DNA of 64,000 nucleotides from Achromobacter sp. MFA1 R4. Lineage in GTDB: Bacteria; Pseudomonadota; Gammaproteobacteria; Burkholderiales; Burkholderiaceae_B. Location of the stretch: the NCBI RefSeq assembly GCF_900156745.1, contig NZ_LT707065.1:1674001-1738000 (forward strand), given 5' to 3'. A program made the position numbers and the translations under genes. This document shows positions 34,581 to 43,154 of this stretch, in pieces; position 1 is the first letter of the stretch; every line of letters starts with the position of its first letter. The notes beneath the pieces were generated by a model that saw only the letters and a list, made by a program, of their open reading frames with translations, was not told the origin of the DNA and made no database searches.

Positions 34581-37280
34581 ATGCGTCATTCGTTCTCGAT
34601 GGAACACGCGCTGGCCAGCGGCAAGCTCAATGCGCCCACCGCACATGGCGACCAGATCGCCCGGCAGGAACTGTGTGAGCAGATCTGCCGACCGGACGGA
34701 CCCAAGGTGGTGGTGGCGCGCGGGCCGGCCGGCTACGGCAAGACCACGCTGCTGGCGCAGTGCCAGGCAAGGTTGCAGGCGCTGCCGATGCGAACCGCGT
34801 GGCTGACGCTGGACCGCGCCGACAATGACCTCTCCCGTTTCCTGCGCTGCCTGACGGCCGCGCTGGGCGCGCTGTCCGGCCGCGCCAGCCTGCGCCCGGA
34901 CGCCCATGATTCCGAGGACACGCTGGCGCTGGCGCTGGTCCAGGCCGTGGCCTCGCACGGCGCGCCCTTTGCGCTGGTGCTCGATGAATTCGAAGCCATC
35001 ACGGCCCCCGCCGTGCTGGATCTGGTGCAGGACCTCATCGGCAGCCTGCCCGCGCACGGCCGGCTGCTGATCGGCTCGCGCCATACGCCGGGGCTGGCGC
35101 TGGGGCGGCTGCGCGCGGCCGGCCAACTGCTGGAGATCGACGCCTCGCAGCTGTGCTTTTCCGTGGACGAGGCGACCCGCTTTTTCGCGCGGCGCCAACC
35201 CGCGCTGACGCCCGCCGAGGTCGAACTGCTGCATCGCAAGACCGAAGGCTGGGTCGCGGCGCTGTGCCTCGCATCCGCATCGCTCGCGCGGCAACCCAGC
35301 GCCGCGGCCTTCATCGAACGCTTCTCCGGCAGCGACCAGTCCGTCGCCGACTACCTGGCGCAGGACGTGCTGGCCAGCCAGACGCCGGCGCTGCGCCAGT
35401 TCCTGCTGCGCACCAGCATCCTCAAGCAGCTCAGCGCGCCGCTCTGCCAGGCCCTGCTGCCCGACATGGATTGCGCCGGCGTGCTGCAACAACTGGAGAA
35501 CGGCCACGTCCTGCTCACGCGCACCGCGGCCGACGAGCGCCACTACCGCTACCACAGCCTGTTCGCCAGCTATCTGCAGTCGCAGCTGCGGGCCCAGGCG
35601 CCCGGCGACGTCGCCCGCCTGCACCTGGCCGCCTCGCGCTGGTACGAGGCCGAAGGCAGGCCGGTGCCCGCCATCGACCACGCCATCGACGGCGGCGACT
35701 TCGGGCGCGCGCTGGCGCTGCTGCAGGCGCACGCGGAAACGCTGCTGGCCGAAGGCCGCATGCGCCTGCTGGCGCGCTGGCTGGGTCAGTTGCCCGCGGC
35801 GGTGCTCGCCACCCGGCCGCTGCTGCAGGCCATGCAAGTGTGGGCGACGTGTTTCACGCGCGGCCCCAGCGAGGCGTCCCTGCTGATGGCGGACCTGAAG
35901 CTGGCGGGCAGCGCCGACCCCGCCGTGCGCGCCCACGTGCGGGCGCTGCAGCCGTTGCTGCTGTCAATGATGGACCGGCAGGAAGAGGCTTACGCCGCCG
36001 GCATGCCCAGCATCGCGGCGCTGGGCGATGCGCTGTCGTTCACCGACACCGCGCTCGCCAACGCCATGGCCAACATCACCGCCGTGCTGGGCCGCTACCA
36101 CGAGGCGCGCGCGCTGCTGGACACCGCCCGGCGCGCGCAGAGCCGCAGCGCCAGCAGCTTCAACCTGATGTACTCCGAAGCGGTCGAGGGCATCATCGAC
36201 CTGCAGGAAGGGCGCATGCGCCAGGCGGGCGCGCGCTTTCGCATGGCGGTGCGTTCCACGCGCAAGGGGGCCTACGGGCAGGCCAACGGCAATGCCTGGG
36301 CGGGCGTGCTGTACGCCGCGTGGGTCTACGAGACCGGCGACCTCGCGCTGGCCTCGCGCCTGCTCCAGGTGTACGTGCCGCTGGGCCGCGATGTCGGGCT
36401 GCCGGACCACCTGATCCTGGGCTACGTGATGCTGGCGCGCGTGGCCTTCCACGAGGGCGATCCCGAACAGACCTTCTACCTGTTGGGCGAACTGGAATAC
36501 CTGGGCCACCAGCGCCGCCTGCCGCGCATCGCGGCCAGCGCCCGGGTGGAGCGCGCGCGGGTGCTGCTGATGCAGGGCCATCCGCAGGCCGCGCGCGACG
36601 AACTGGGCCGCGCCGACGATGCGGATCTCTGGCGCCGCGTGGAAGGGCTGCGCCTGCCCGCCAACGATCTGCTGACGCCGCGGCTGGGACGCCTGCGCTG
36701 CCTGGCCTATGACGGCGACCCCGCCGCCGCGCTGCGCGAGCTGGACGCCGACATCGCGCAGGCGCTGGCGGCGCGGCGCGTGCGGCGCGCGTACATGCTG
36801 CAGCTATTGCGCGCCGTCGCGCTGGCCCGCAACCGCGACGACGCTGGCGCCTCCGCGCAGCTCGCGCCGCTGCTGCACACGGCGCAATCCGAAGGACTGT
36901 GCCGTGTGCTGGCGGACGAGGGCGCGGCCGTGGCCGGGCTGATGCAGCGCCATGGCGCCTGCGAGACCGGCCGCGCATGGCTGGCCTCGGACGGCGCGCA
37001 GGACTGGTGGCGGCGCTACATGGCGCAGGCCCGCATCGGTCCCGCATCGCCGCCGCAGGCCCCCGTCGCTCGCGACGCCGCCGGCGCGGAAGGCCTCACG
37101 CCCAAAGAGCTGCGCGTGCTGCGCCTGCTGGCCGAAGGCCATTCCAACAGCGCCATCGCGCGGCAGCTCTTTGTCTCGGAAAGCACGGTGCGCACGCACC
37201 TGCGCCACCTGAACGTCAAGCTCAGCGCCGACAGCCGCACGCAGGCCGTGGCGCGGGCCCGCAGCGCGGGCCTGCTGTGA
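34581..37280 (+). CDS. MalT-type ATP-dependent LuxR regulator (LAL family)
   Basis: An 899-residue STAND-type activator: an N-terminal ATPase with Walker A '[11 protein letters not shown]' (about 48-58), a long TPR-like helical middle (about 400-800) and a C-terminal LuxR helix-turn-helix ('[22 protein letters not shown]' region, about 838 onward). Such proteins oligomerise with ATP and inducer to activate catabolic genes. The facing operon (binding protein, ADH, ALDH) is the obvious target. The ATG at 34581 was chosen; 243 bp more are open upstream but overlap the promoter region. The 3' end lies 10 bp from a converging LysR gene. Confidence 0.9.
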   Translation: MRHSFSMEHALASGKLNAPTAHGDQIARQELCEQICRPDGPKVVVARGPAGYGKTTLLAQCQARLQALPMRTAWLTLDRADNDLSRFLRCLTAALGALSGRASLRPDAHDSEDTLALALVQAVASHGAPFALVLDEFEAITAPAVLDLVQDLIGSLPAHGRLLIGSRHTPGLALGRLRAAGQLLEIDASQLCFSVDEATRFFARRQPALTPAEVELLHRKTEGWVAALCLASASLARQPSAAAFIERFSGSDQSVADYLAQDVLASQTPALRQFLLRTSILKQLSAPLCQALLPDMDCAGVLQQLENGHVLLTRTAADERHYRYHSLFASYLQSQLRAQAPGDVARLHLAASRWYEAEGRPVPAIDHAIDGGDFGRALALLQAHAETLLAEGRMRLLARWLGQLPAAVLATRPLLQAMQVWATCFTRGPSEASLLMADLKLAGSADPAVRAHVRALQPLLLSMMDRQEEAYAAGMPSIAALGDALSFTDTALANAMANITAVLGRYHEARALLDTARRAQSRSASSFNLMYSEAVEGIIDLQEGRMRQAGARFRMAVRSTRKGAYGQANGNAWAGVLYAAWVYETGDLALASRLLQVYVPLGRDVGLPDHLILGYVMLARVAFHEGDPEQTFYLLGELEYLGHQRRLPRIAASARVERARVLLMQGHPQAARDELGRADDADLWRRVEGLRLPANDLLTPRLGRLRCLAYDGDPAAALRELDADIAQALAARRVRRAYMLQLLRAVALARNRDDAGASAQLAPLLHTAQSEGLCRVLADEGAAVAGLMQRHGACETGRAWLASDGAQDWWRRYMAQARIGPASPPQAPVARDAAGAEGLTPKELRVLRLLAEGHSNSAIARQLFVSESTVRTHLRHLNVKLSADSRTQAVARARSAGLL

Positions 37281-37290
37281 CGCGCCCGCG

Positions 37291-38193
37291 TTATTCCTCG
37301 AATCCGCGCGGCCCCAGCGTCTCGACCACGTAGTCGATGAAGGACTTGATGCGCGACGAGATCGCCGTGTTCCGGTAGTACACCGCGTTGATCGGCTGCC
37401 TGACTTCCAGCAGCTGCTTGACGAACAGCGGCTGCAGCGCGCCGCGCCGGCGGTCCTCGCGCGTCATGAAATCCGACAGGCAGACAATGCCCCCATCGTT
37501 GAGCGCAAGCTGGCGCAGCGTCTCGCCGCTGTAGGCGCGAATCCGCGGCTTGATGTGCACCGCCTGCCCGTCCGCATCCCGCAGCGGCCATTCGTTCAGC
37601 GACTCGAGCTGGCTGAAGCCCAGCAGCACGTGCGACGCCAGGTCCGCGGCGCGGCGGGGCGTGCCGTGCTGCGCCAGATACCCCGGGCTGGCCAGCACGC
37701 GCACGCGGCTGGTGCCCAGCGCCACCGCGTGCAGCGACGAGTCCTTCAGCCGGCCGATGCGAAAGGCCAGGTCGGTGCGCCGCTCCAGCAGATCGATATT
37801 GCCTTCATTGCTGGTGAGCTCCAGCTCCACCTGCGGATAACGCTTGCGATAGCCCGGCACCAGCGGCGCGATCACATGCAGCATGAACGGCGAGGCGGCG
37901 TCTACCCGCAGCAGCCCGGCGGGTTGGTTGCGGCGCAGGTTCATGAGTTCTTCGGCTTCTTCGACCGACGCGATGATGCGGCGCGCCTGCTCCAGATAGG
38001 CCTTGCCCTCTTCGGTCAGCGCCAGGCGCCGCGTGGTGCGCCGCATCAGCGTGGTCTGCAGCTTTTCCTCCAGCCGGCTCATGGTGCGGCTGGTGGCGGA
38101 AACGGTCTGCCCCAGCACATCGGCCGCCGCGGTGATCGAGCCGCTGTCCACGATGGCGATGAAGACCTGCATTTCGTCGAGGGTGGTTTTCAT
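37291..38193 (-). CDS. LysR-family regulator divergent from dkgB
   Basis: A 300-residue LysR regulator with an N-terminal winged helix-turn-helix ('[19 protein letters not shown]', residues 18-36) and a standard effector domain. Its position divergent from the 2,5-diketogluconate reductase gene mirrors the yafC-dkgB pair of E. coli, so control of dkgB is likely. The 123-bp gap between them starts AT-rich (38195-38240) and should hold both promoters. Confidence 0.88.
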   Translation of the reverse strand: MKTTLDEMQVFIAIVDSGSITAAADVLGQTVSATSRTMSRLEEKLQTTLMRRTTRRLALTEEGKAYLEQARRIIASVEEAEELMNLRRNQPAGLLRVDAASPFMLHVIAPLVPGYRKRYPQVELELTSNEGNIDLLERRTDLAFRIGRLKDSSLHAVALGTSRVRVLASPGYLAQHGTPRRAADLASHVLLGFSQLESLNEWPLRDADGQAVHIKPRIRAYSGETLRQLALNDGGIVCLSDFMTREDRRRGALQPLFVKQLLEVRQPINAVYYRNTAISSRIKSFIDYVVETLGPRGFEE

Positions 38194-38316
38194 ATTTGCA
38201 TTTTTATCAAAAGTATTTCGCCCATACCTGTCTTTTTCCGCAAGGATGCGGCAGCGACACTACGCCCATCCCCGGACACCGCCCGTCCGGCCCAGCCCAT
38301 TCCCCAGGAGTTTTAC

Positions 38317-39120
38317 ATGAGCATTCCCGCCTTTGGCGTCGGCACCTTCCGCCTGCAGGGTCAGGCCGCCGTCGATTCCGTGCGCAACGCGCTGGACGTC
38401 GGCTACCGCGCCATCGACACCGCCCAGATCTACGAGAACGAGGCCGACGTCGGCCAGGCCGTCGCCGAATCGGGCGTGGCCCGCGAAGACCTGTTCATCA
38501 CCACGAAGATCTGGGTGCCGAACACCGCCCGCGACAAGCTCGTCCCCAGCCTGAAGGACAGCCTCGCCCGGTTGCGCACCGATTATGTCGACCTGACGCT
38601 GATCCACTGGCCCGCGCCGGACAACGGCGTTTCCGTCGACGAATTCATGACGGCGCTGGCCGAGGCCAAGGCGCAGGGCCTGACGCGCCAGATCGGCATT
38701 TCCAACTTCCCCATCGCGCAGACGCGGGCCGCCATCGCCGCCGTGGGCCGCGAGCAGATCGCCACCAACCAGATCGAGCTCAGCCCCTACCTGCAGAACC
38801 GCACGCTCACGGCCTTTCTGAAGGAACAGGGCATCCACGTCACCTCGTACATGACGCTGGCCTACGGCAAGGTGCTCAAGGACCCGGTCATCGGCCAGAT
38901 CGCACAGCGCCGCGTGGCCACGCCCGCGCAGGTCGCGCTGGCCTGGGCGCTGCAACTGGGCTATGCCGTGATCCCGTCGTCGACCAAGCGGGACAATCTG
39001 GCGAGCAATCTGCTGGCCCGGGACCTGCGCCTGTCGGACGACGACATGGCGCAGATCGCCGCGCTGGAACGCAACGGCCGCGAAGTCAGCCCGCAGGGGC
39101 TGGCGGCCGAGTGGGACTGA
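38317..39120 (+). CDS. dkgB: Aldo/keto reductase, 2,5-diketo-D-gluconate reductase B
   Basis: A 267-residue aldo/keto reductase, the same length as E. coli DkgB. The (beta/alpha)8 catalytic tetrad is visible: Asp and Tyr in '[10 protein letters not shown]', Lys in 'ITTKIW', His in 'LIHWP'; the NADPH site '[10 protein letters not shown]' is near the C-terminus. It reduces 2,5-diketogluconate and reactive carbonyls such as methylglyoxal. The ATG at 38317 follows CAGGAG at good spacing. Divergent LysR regulator upstream. Confidence 0.88.
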   Translation: MSIPAFGVGTFRLQGQAAVDSVRNALDVGYRAIDTAQIYENEADVGQAVAESGVAREDLFITTKIWVPNTARDKLVPSLKDSLARLRTDYVDLTLIHWPAPDNGVSVDEFMTALAEAKAQGLTRQIGISNFPIAQTRAAIAAVGREQIATNQIELSPYLQNRTLTAFLKEQGIHVTSYMTLAYGKVLKDPVIGQIAQRRVATPAQVALAWALQLGYAVIPSSTKRDNLASNLLARDLRLSDDDMAQIAALERNGREVSPQGLAAEWD

Positions 39121-39132
39121 ACCCGGCAGTCT

Positions 39133-39166
39133 CCGATCCGCCGCCCCCCCGCGCCGGGGGTATCGG
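39133..39166 (+). terminator. Possible hairpin after dkgB
   Basis: CCGAT (39133-39137) and ATCGG (39162-39166) flank a C-run/G-run pair, forming an interrupted stem just past the dkgB stop. No T-tract follows, so support is modest. Confidence 0.3.
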
Positions 39167-39313
39167 ATCTGGCAAGGAAATTCGGGATGAGCGCCTAACC
39201 AATAGGTATGGTTTCGGCCCGCCGGGCATTCCTCGGGGCGCAAACGCGCCCTACACTGCCCCATCGCAGCGCGCCGATGCTCTGGCGCGCCCAACGACGG
39301 GAGCCGACCTGGC

Positions 39314-40597
39314 ATGCACGAACCCACGCCCGATGATCCGTCCTGGCTGCGCCCCCGGCTGTTTGCCGCGGTGGCCCTGACCGGCCTGGTCGCCGGCCTG
39401 GGCGGCATGCTGCTCGGCATGCTGCTGCACACGGTCCAGCACCTGGCCTACGGCTATGGCGGCGGCCACGTCATCAGCCACGAATCCTTCCTGATGGGTG
39501 TAGAGGCCGCCAGCGGGCCGCGCCGCGTGTTCGCCCTGGTGCTGTGCGGGCTGGCGGCCGGCGCGGGCTGGTGGCTGATCCACCGCTACGGCCGTCCCCT
39601 GGTCAGCGTCGATCAGGCCGTAGCCGATCCCGACCGGCGCATGCCGTCCGCGACGACGATGGCGCACGCGGTCCTGCAGATCGTGACCGTCGGGCTGGGC
39701 TCGCCGCTGGGACGCGAGGTGGCGCCGCGCGAAGTCGGCGCGCTCGCGGGCGGCCGGCTGGCGGCGCGGCTGCGCCTGCCGCCGGAGCAGTGCCGGCTCG
39801 TCATCGCCTGCGGCGCCGGCGCGGGCCTGGCCGCCGTGTACAACGTGCCGCTGGGCGCGGCGCTTTTCGTCCTGGAAGGGCTGCTGGGGTCGTTCGCCTG
39901 GCCTGCGGTCGTCGCCGCGCTGGTGGCCTGCTGCATCGGCGCCGCGGTGGCCTGGGCCGGACTGGGCAACGAGATCCAGTATGCCGTGCCGGCCCTGCAG
40001 ATCAGCCCCGGCCTGGTGGTCTGGGCCATCGCCGCGGGACCGCTGTTCGGGTGGGCCGCCCACGGCTTCCGGCGGCTGACCGGCGCGGCGCGCGCCCAGG
40101 CCGCCCGAGGCTGGCGCCTGGCGGTGTCCTGCCTGCTGAATTTCACGCTGCTCGGCCTGCTGGCGATCACCCTGCCCGCCTTGCTGGGCAATGGCAAGGG
40201 GCCCGCGCAACTGGCGTTCGACAATGAACTGACCATCGCCCTGGCGGCGACGCTGGCGGTGCTGAAGACGGCCGTCGTCGCCAGCAGCCTGCGCGCGGGC
40301 GCGGCGGGGGGCTTGCTCACGCCCGCGATCGCCGAGGGCGCCTCGCTGGCGGTCGCGCTGGGCGGGCTGTGGAGCATGGCCTGGCCGGACGCGCCGCCCG
40401 GCGCATTTGCCGTCGTCGGCGCGGCCGCTTTCCTGGCCTCGTCGATGCGCATGCCGCTGACCGCCGTCGTGCTGATCCTGGAGTTCACGCGCGTGGACCC
40501 GGCCTTTCTCATCCCCATGGTCCTCGCGGTAGCGGGCTCCGTCCTGGCGAGCCGCCACTGCGCCGCCCGCGGCGCCGCCACGCGTACCGCACCCTGA
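39314..40597 (+). CDS. ClC-type chloride channel/transporter (divergent)
   Basis: A 427-residue polytopic protein of the ClC family. The gating-glutamate loop is present as 'GREVAPREVGAL' (about 136-147, GREGP-like), and the third filter segment appears as 'GGLLTPAIAEGA' in place of GGIFAP. The first filter motif (GSGIP) is not evident; the corresponding region reads 'VSVDQAVADPDRRMP'. Ion selectivity and coupling may therefore differ from canonical ClC. It is followed 16 bp later by the molybdoenzyme gene, so the two are probably one transcript. Confidence 0.8.
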   Translation: MHEPTPDDPSWLRPRLFAAVALTGLVAGLGGMLLGMLLHTVQHLAYGYGGGHVISHESFLMGVEAASGPRRVFALVLCGLAAGAGWWLIHRYGRPLVSVDQAVADPDRRMPSATTMAHAVLQIVTVGLGSPLGREVAPREVGALAGGRLAARLRLPPEQCRLVIACGAGAGLAAVYNVPLGAALFVLEGLLGSFAWPAVVAALVACCIGAAVAWAGLGNEIQYAVPALQISPGLVVWAIAAGPLFGWAAHGFRRLTGAARAQAARGWRLAVSCLLNFTLLGLLAITLPALLGNGKGPAQLAFDNELTIALAATLAVLKTAVVASSLRAGAAGGLLTPAIAEGASLAVALGGLWSMAWPDAPPGAFAVVGAAAFLASSMRMPLTAVVLILEFTRVDPAFLIPMVLAVAGSVLASRHCAARGAATRTAP

Positions 40598-40612
40598 ATT
40601 CCGGAGACCCTC

Positions 40613-42880
40613 ATGACCCAACGCAAACCCACCGGCATCCACCGCTACGACGCGCCCGCGGGCGGATGGGGCGCGCTGAAGGCCACGGCGCAGGCCGTGG
40701 CCACGCAGATGCGCATCGCCGAAGCGCCCGCGCTGCTGCTGCGCACCAACAAGCCCGACGGGTTCGACTGCCCGGGGTGCGCCTGGCCGGACAAGGCGCA
40801 TACCTCCACATTCCAGTTCTGCGAGAACGGCGCCAAGGCCGTCACCTGGGAAGCGACGCGCAAACGCGTGACCCCGGAATTCTTCGCCGCGCACCCGGTT
40901 GCCGAACTGCTGACCTGGAGCGATCACGACCTGGAAAACGCAGGCCGGCTCACGCATCCGCTGGCCTACGACGCCGCCAGCGACACCTACCAGGCCATCG
41001 AATGGGACGACGCGTTCGCGCGCATCGGCCAGACGCTTGCCAGCCTGCCCGATCCGGACATGGCCGAGTTCTACACCTCGGGCCGCGCATCCAACGAGGC
41101 CGCGTTCCTCTTCAGCCTGTACGCCCGCGAGTTCGGCACGAACAATTTTCCCGACTGCTCCAACCTGTGCCACGAAGCCACCAGCGTCGGGCTGCCCCAG
41201 GCCATCGGCATCGGCAAGGGCACGGTGTCGCTGGAGGACTTCGACGCCTGCGACCTCATCATCTCGATGGGCCACAACCCCGGCACGAACCACCCGCGCA
41301 TGATGGGGACGCTGCACGAATGCGCGCGCCGCGGCGTGCCCATCATCGTGTTCAACCCGCTGCGCGAACGCGCGCTGGAGCGCTTTGCCGATCCGCAGGA
41401 CCCGATCGAGATGGGCACGTTCGGCGCCACGCGCATCGCTTCCACCTATTTCCAGGTCAAGGTGGGCGGCGACGCCGCCGCGCTCAAGGGCATCATGAAG
41501 GCACTGATGGAGGCGGACCGGGACGGCCGCGCCACGCTGGATCACGAATTCATCGCGCGCCACACGCACGGCTACGAGGCCTTCGCGCAGGACCTGGACG
41601 CCACGGCCTGGGACGACATCGAACAGGCCAGCGGCCTGCGCCGGCGCGACCTGGAGCAGGTAGCCCAGGCATATGCGAGGGCCAACGCCACCATCGTCAC
41701 CTATGGCATGGGCATCACGCAGCACGAAAGGGGCACGCGCAACGTGCAGCAGATCGCCGCGCTGCTGCTGATGCGCGGCAACATCGGCAAGCCGGGCGCC
41801 GGCATCTGCCCCTTGCGCGGGCACTCCAACGTGCAAGGCAACCGCACGGTCGGCATCACCGAGAAGATCGACGACGCCATGTTCGATCGCGTCGAACAGA
41901 CCTTCGGCTTCCGGCCGCCCGCGCGGCCCGGCCACGACGCGGTGGACGCCATGAAGGCGATGGCCGCCGGACGCGCCAAGGCGCTGATCTGCCTGGGCGG
42001 CAATTTCGCGATTGCGCTGCCCGACGCCGAGCAATGCGAGCGCGGCATGCGGCAACTGGACCTGGCCGTCCACTTGAACACCAAGCTGAACCGCTCGCAC
42101 CTGCTGGTCGGCAAGCAGTCGATCATCCTGCCGGTGCTGGGCCGCACGGAAAGCGACGTGCAGGCAGGCGGCGCGCAGTCGATCACGGTCGAGGATTCGA
42201 TGTCGATGGTGCATGCCTCGCGCGGCAAGCTCCTGCCCGCCTCAACGCACCTGCGCTCGGAACCGGCCATCATTGCCGGCATGGCGCAGGCGACGCTGCC
42301 GCACAGCCGCGTGCCGTGGGCGCACCTGATCGAAGACTACGACCGCATCCGCGACCTGATCGAAAAGATCTATCCGGATTTCCGCGATTACAACGCGCGC
42401 ATCCGCAAACCCGGCGGCTTTCGCCTGCCGCTGCCGCCCACGGAGCGCATCTGGAAGACGCCCTCGGGCAAGGCCGAGTTCATCCCGTTCGCGGGGCTGC
42501 GCGAAGATCCCGACATCGTCGAAGGCAACATCCTGCGCCTCACCACGCTGCGCAGCCACGACCAGTACAACACCACCATCTATGGCCTGGACGACCGCTA
42601 TCGCGGCGTGTTCGGCCGCCGCGACGTGCTGTTCATGAATGCGTCCGACCTGGCACGCCATGGCATCGCGCACGGCGACGAGGTCGACATCGTCACCAGC
42701 CTGCCCGGCCAGGGGCACCGGCGGCTGCGGCTGACGGCGATCCGGCACGACATTGCGGCGGGGTCGGTCGGCGCCTACTACCCGGAAGCGAACAACCTGT
42801 GCCCGCTGGACTACCAGGACACGGAAAGCGGCACGCCCGGCTACAAGTCGATTCCCGTCCGGATACAAAAAGCGGCCTGA
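40613..42880 (+). CDS. FdhF/YdeP-family molybdopterin oxidoreductase
   Basis: A 755-residue cytoplasmic (no Tat signal) bis-molybdopterin enzyme of the YdeP/FdhF-like group. The N-terminal Cys pair 'CPGC' (about 53-56) and a distant Cys would be remnants or ligands of a 4Fe-4S cluster. The active-site segment 'DCSNLCHEATSVGL' (about 180-193), where Cys or Ser would coordinate molybdenum, is as expected for the family, and the C-terminal molydopterin-binding domain ends near 'YYPEANNLCPLDY'. In E. coli YdeP is linked to acid resistance; the reaction is not known. It is close behind the ClC gene, hinting at a shared acid or ion-stress role. Confidence 0.85.
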   Translation: MTQRKPTGIHRYDAPAGGWGALKATAQAVATQMRIAEAPALLLRTNKPDGFDCPGCAWPDKAHTSTFQFCENGAKAVTWEATRKRVTPEFFAAHPVAELLTWSDHDLENAGRLTHPLAYDAASDTYQAIEWDDAFARIGQTLASLPDPDMAEFYTSGRASNEAAFLFSLYAREFGTNNFPDCSNLCHEATSVGLPQAIGIGKGTVSLEDFDACDLIISMGHNPGTNHPRMMGTLHECARRGVPIIVFNPLRERALERFADPQDPIEMGTFGATRIASTYFQVKVGGDAAALKGIMKALMEADRDGRATLDHEFIARHTHGYEAFAQDLDATAWDDIEQASGLRRRDLEQVAQAYARANATIVTYGMGITQHERGTRNVQQIAALLLMRGNIGKPGAGICPLRGHSNVQGNRTVGITEKIDDAMFDRVEQTFGFRPPARPGHDAVDAMKAMAAGRAKALICLGGNFAIALPDAEQCERGMRQLDLAVHLNTKLNRSHLLVGKQSIILPVLGRTESDVQAGGAQSITVEDSMSMVHASRGKLLPASTHLRSEPAIIAGMAQATLPHSRVPWAHLIEDYDRIRDLIEKIYPDFRDYNARIRKPGGFRLPLPPTERIWKTPSGKAEFIPFAGLREDPDIVEGNILRLTTLRSHDQYNTTIYGLDDRYRGVFGRRDVLFMNASDLARHGIAHGDEVDIVTSLPGQGHRRLRLTAIRHDIAAGSVGAYYPEANNLCPLDYQDTESGTPGYKSIPVRIQKAA

Positions 42881-42888
42881 AGCCGGAT

Positions 42889-42994
42889 CTCATCCAACAG
42901 GATGAGAACAAGCGGGGCCGGATGGTGCATAAGCACCATTGCAGATTCAAGGATTAATCCTTTCGGCTACTAGCAAGGCGGATGAGGTCCGCCT
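42889..42994. repeat. Cluster of four perfect inverted repeats
   Basis: Within 106 bp: CTCATCC-AACA-GGATGAG (42889-42906), ATGGTGC-ATAA-GCACCAT (42922-42939), palindrome AAGGATTAATCCTT (42949-42962), and AGGCGGA-TGAGG-TCCGCCT (42976-42994). The first two could end the molybdoenzyme transcript; the last two sit at the head of the protease cluster and could be operators or an RNA structure masking the start of the 48-codon ORF. Confidence 0.7.
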
Positions 42995-43128
42995 ATATAT
43001 CGAAGCATGGGCGCAGCGTCACCGTCTCATGTCGTCTTTCCAAGCATATCGGCGCCCGTTCCGATAAGAAGGCCAAGCTGTCCGCCGATGCGTCCCGCGC
43101 CATCGCCAGCCTGAAACTGGCCTCCTGA
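42982..43128 (+). CDS. Possible 48-residue basic peptide at cluster head
   Basis: An ATG at 42982, behind AAGGCGG, opens a 48-codon ORF ending in TGA at 43126-43128, 26 bp before the C1-peptidase gene. The second half ('RSDKKAKLSADASRAIASL') is Lys/Ala/Ser-rich with strong third-position G/C, like a genuine gene. The first inverted-repeat arm overlaps its start. No known family; it could be a leader, a small regulator or chance. Confidence 0.35.
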   Translation: MRSAYISKHGRSVTVSCRLSKHIGARSDKKAKLSADASRAIASLKLAS

Positions 43129-43154
43129 CCCGGGCGGGAAAAAGGGGAAACGAT

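Noticed and set aside
39251-42214. Minus-strand ORF of 987 codons
   Set aside because: Mirror of the ClC and molybdoenzyme genes; composition typical of a shadow frame.
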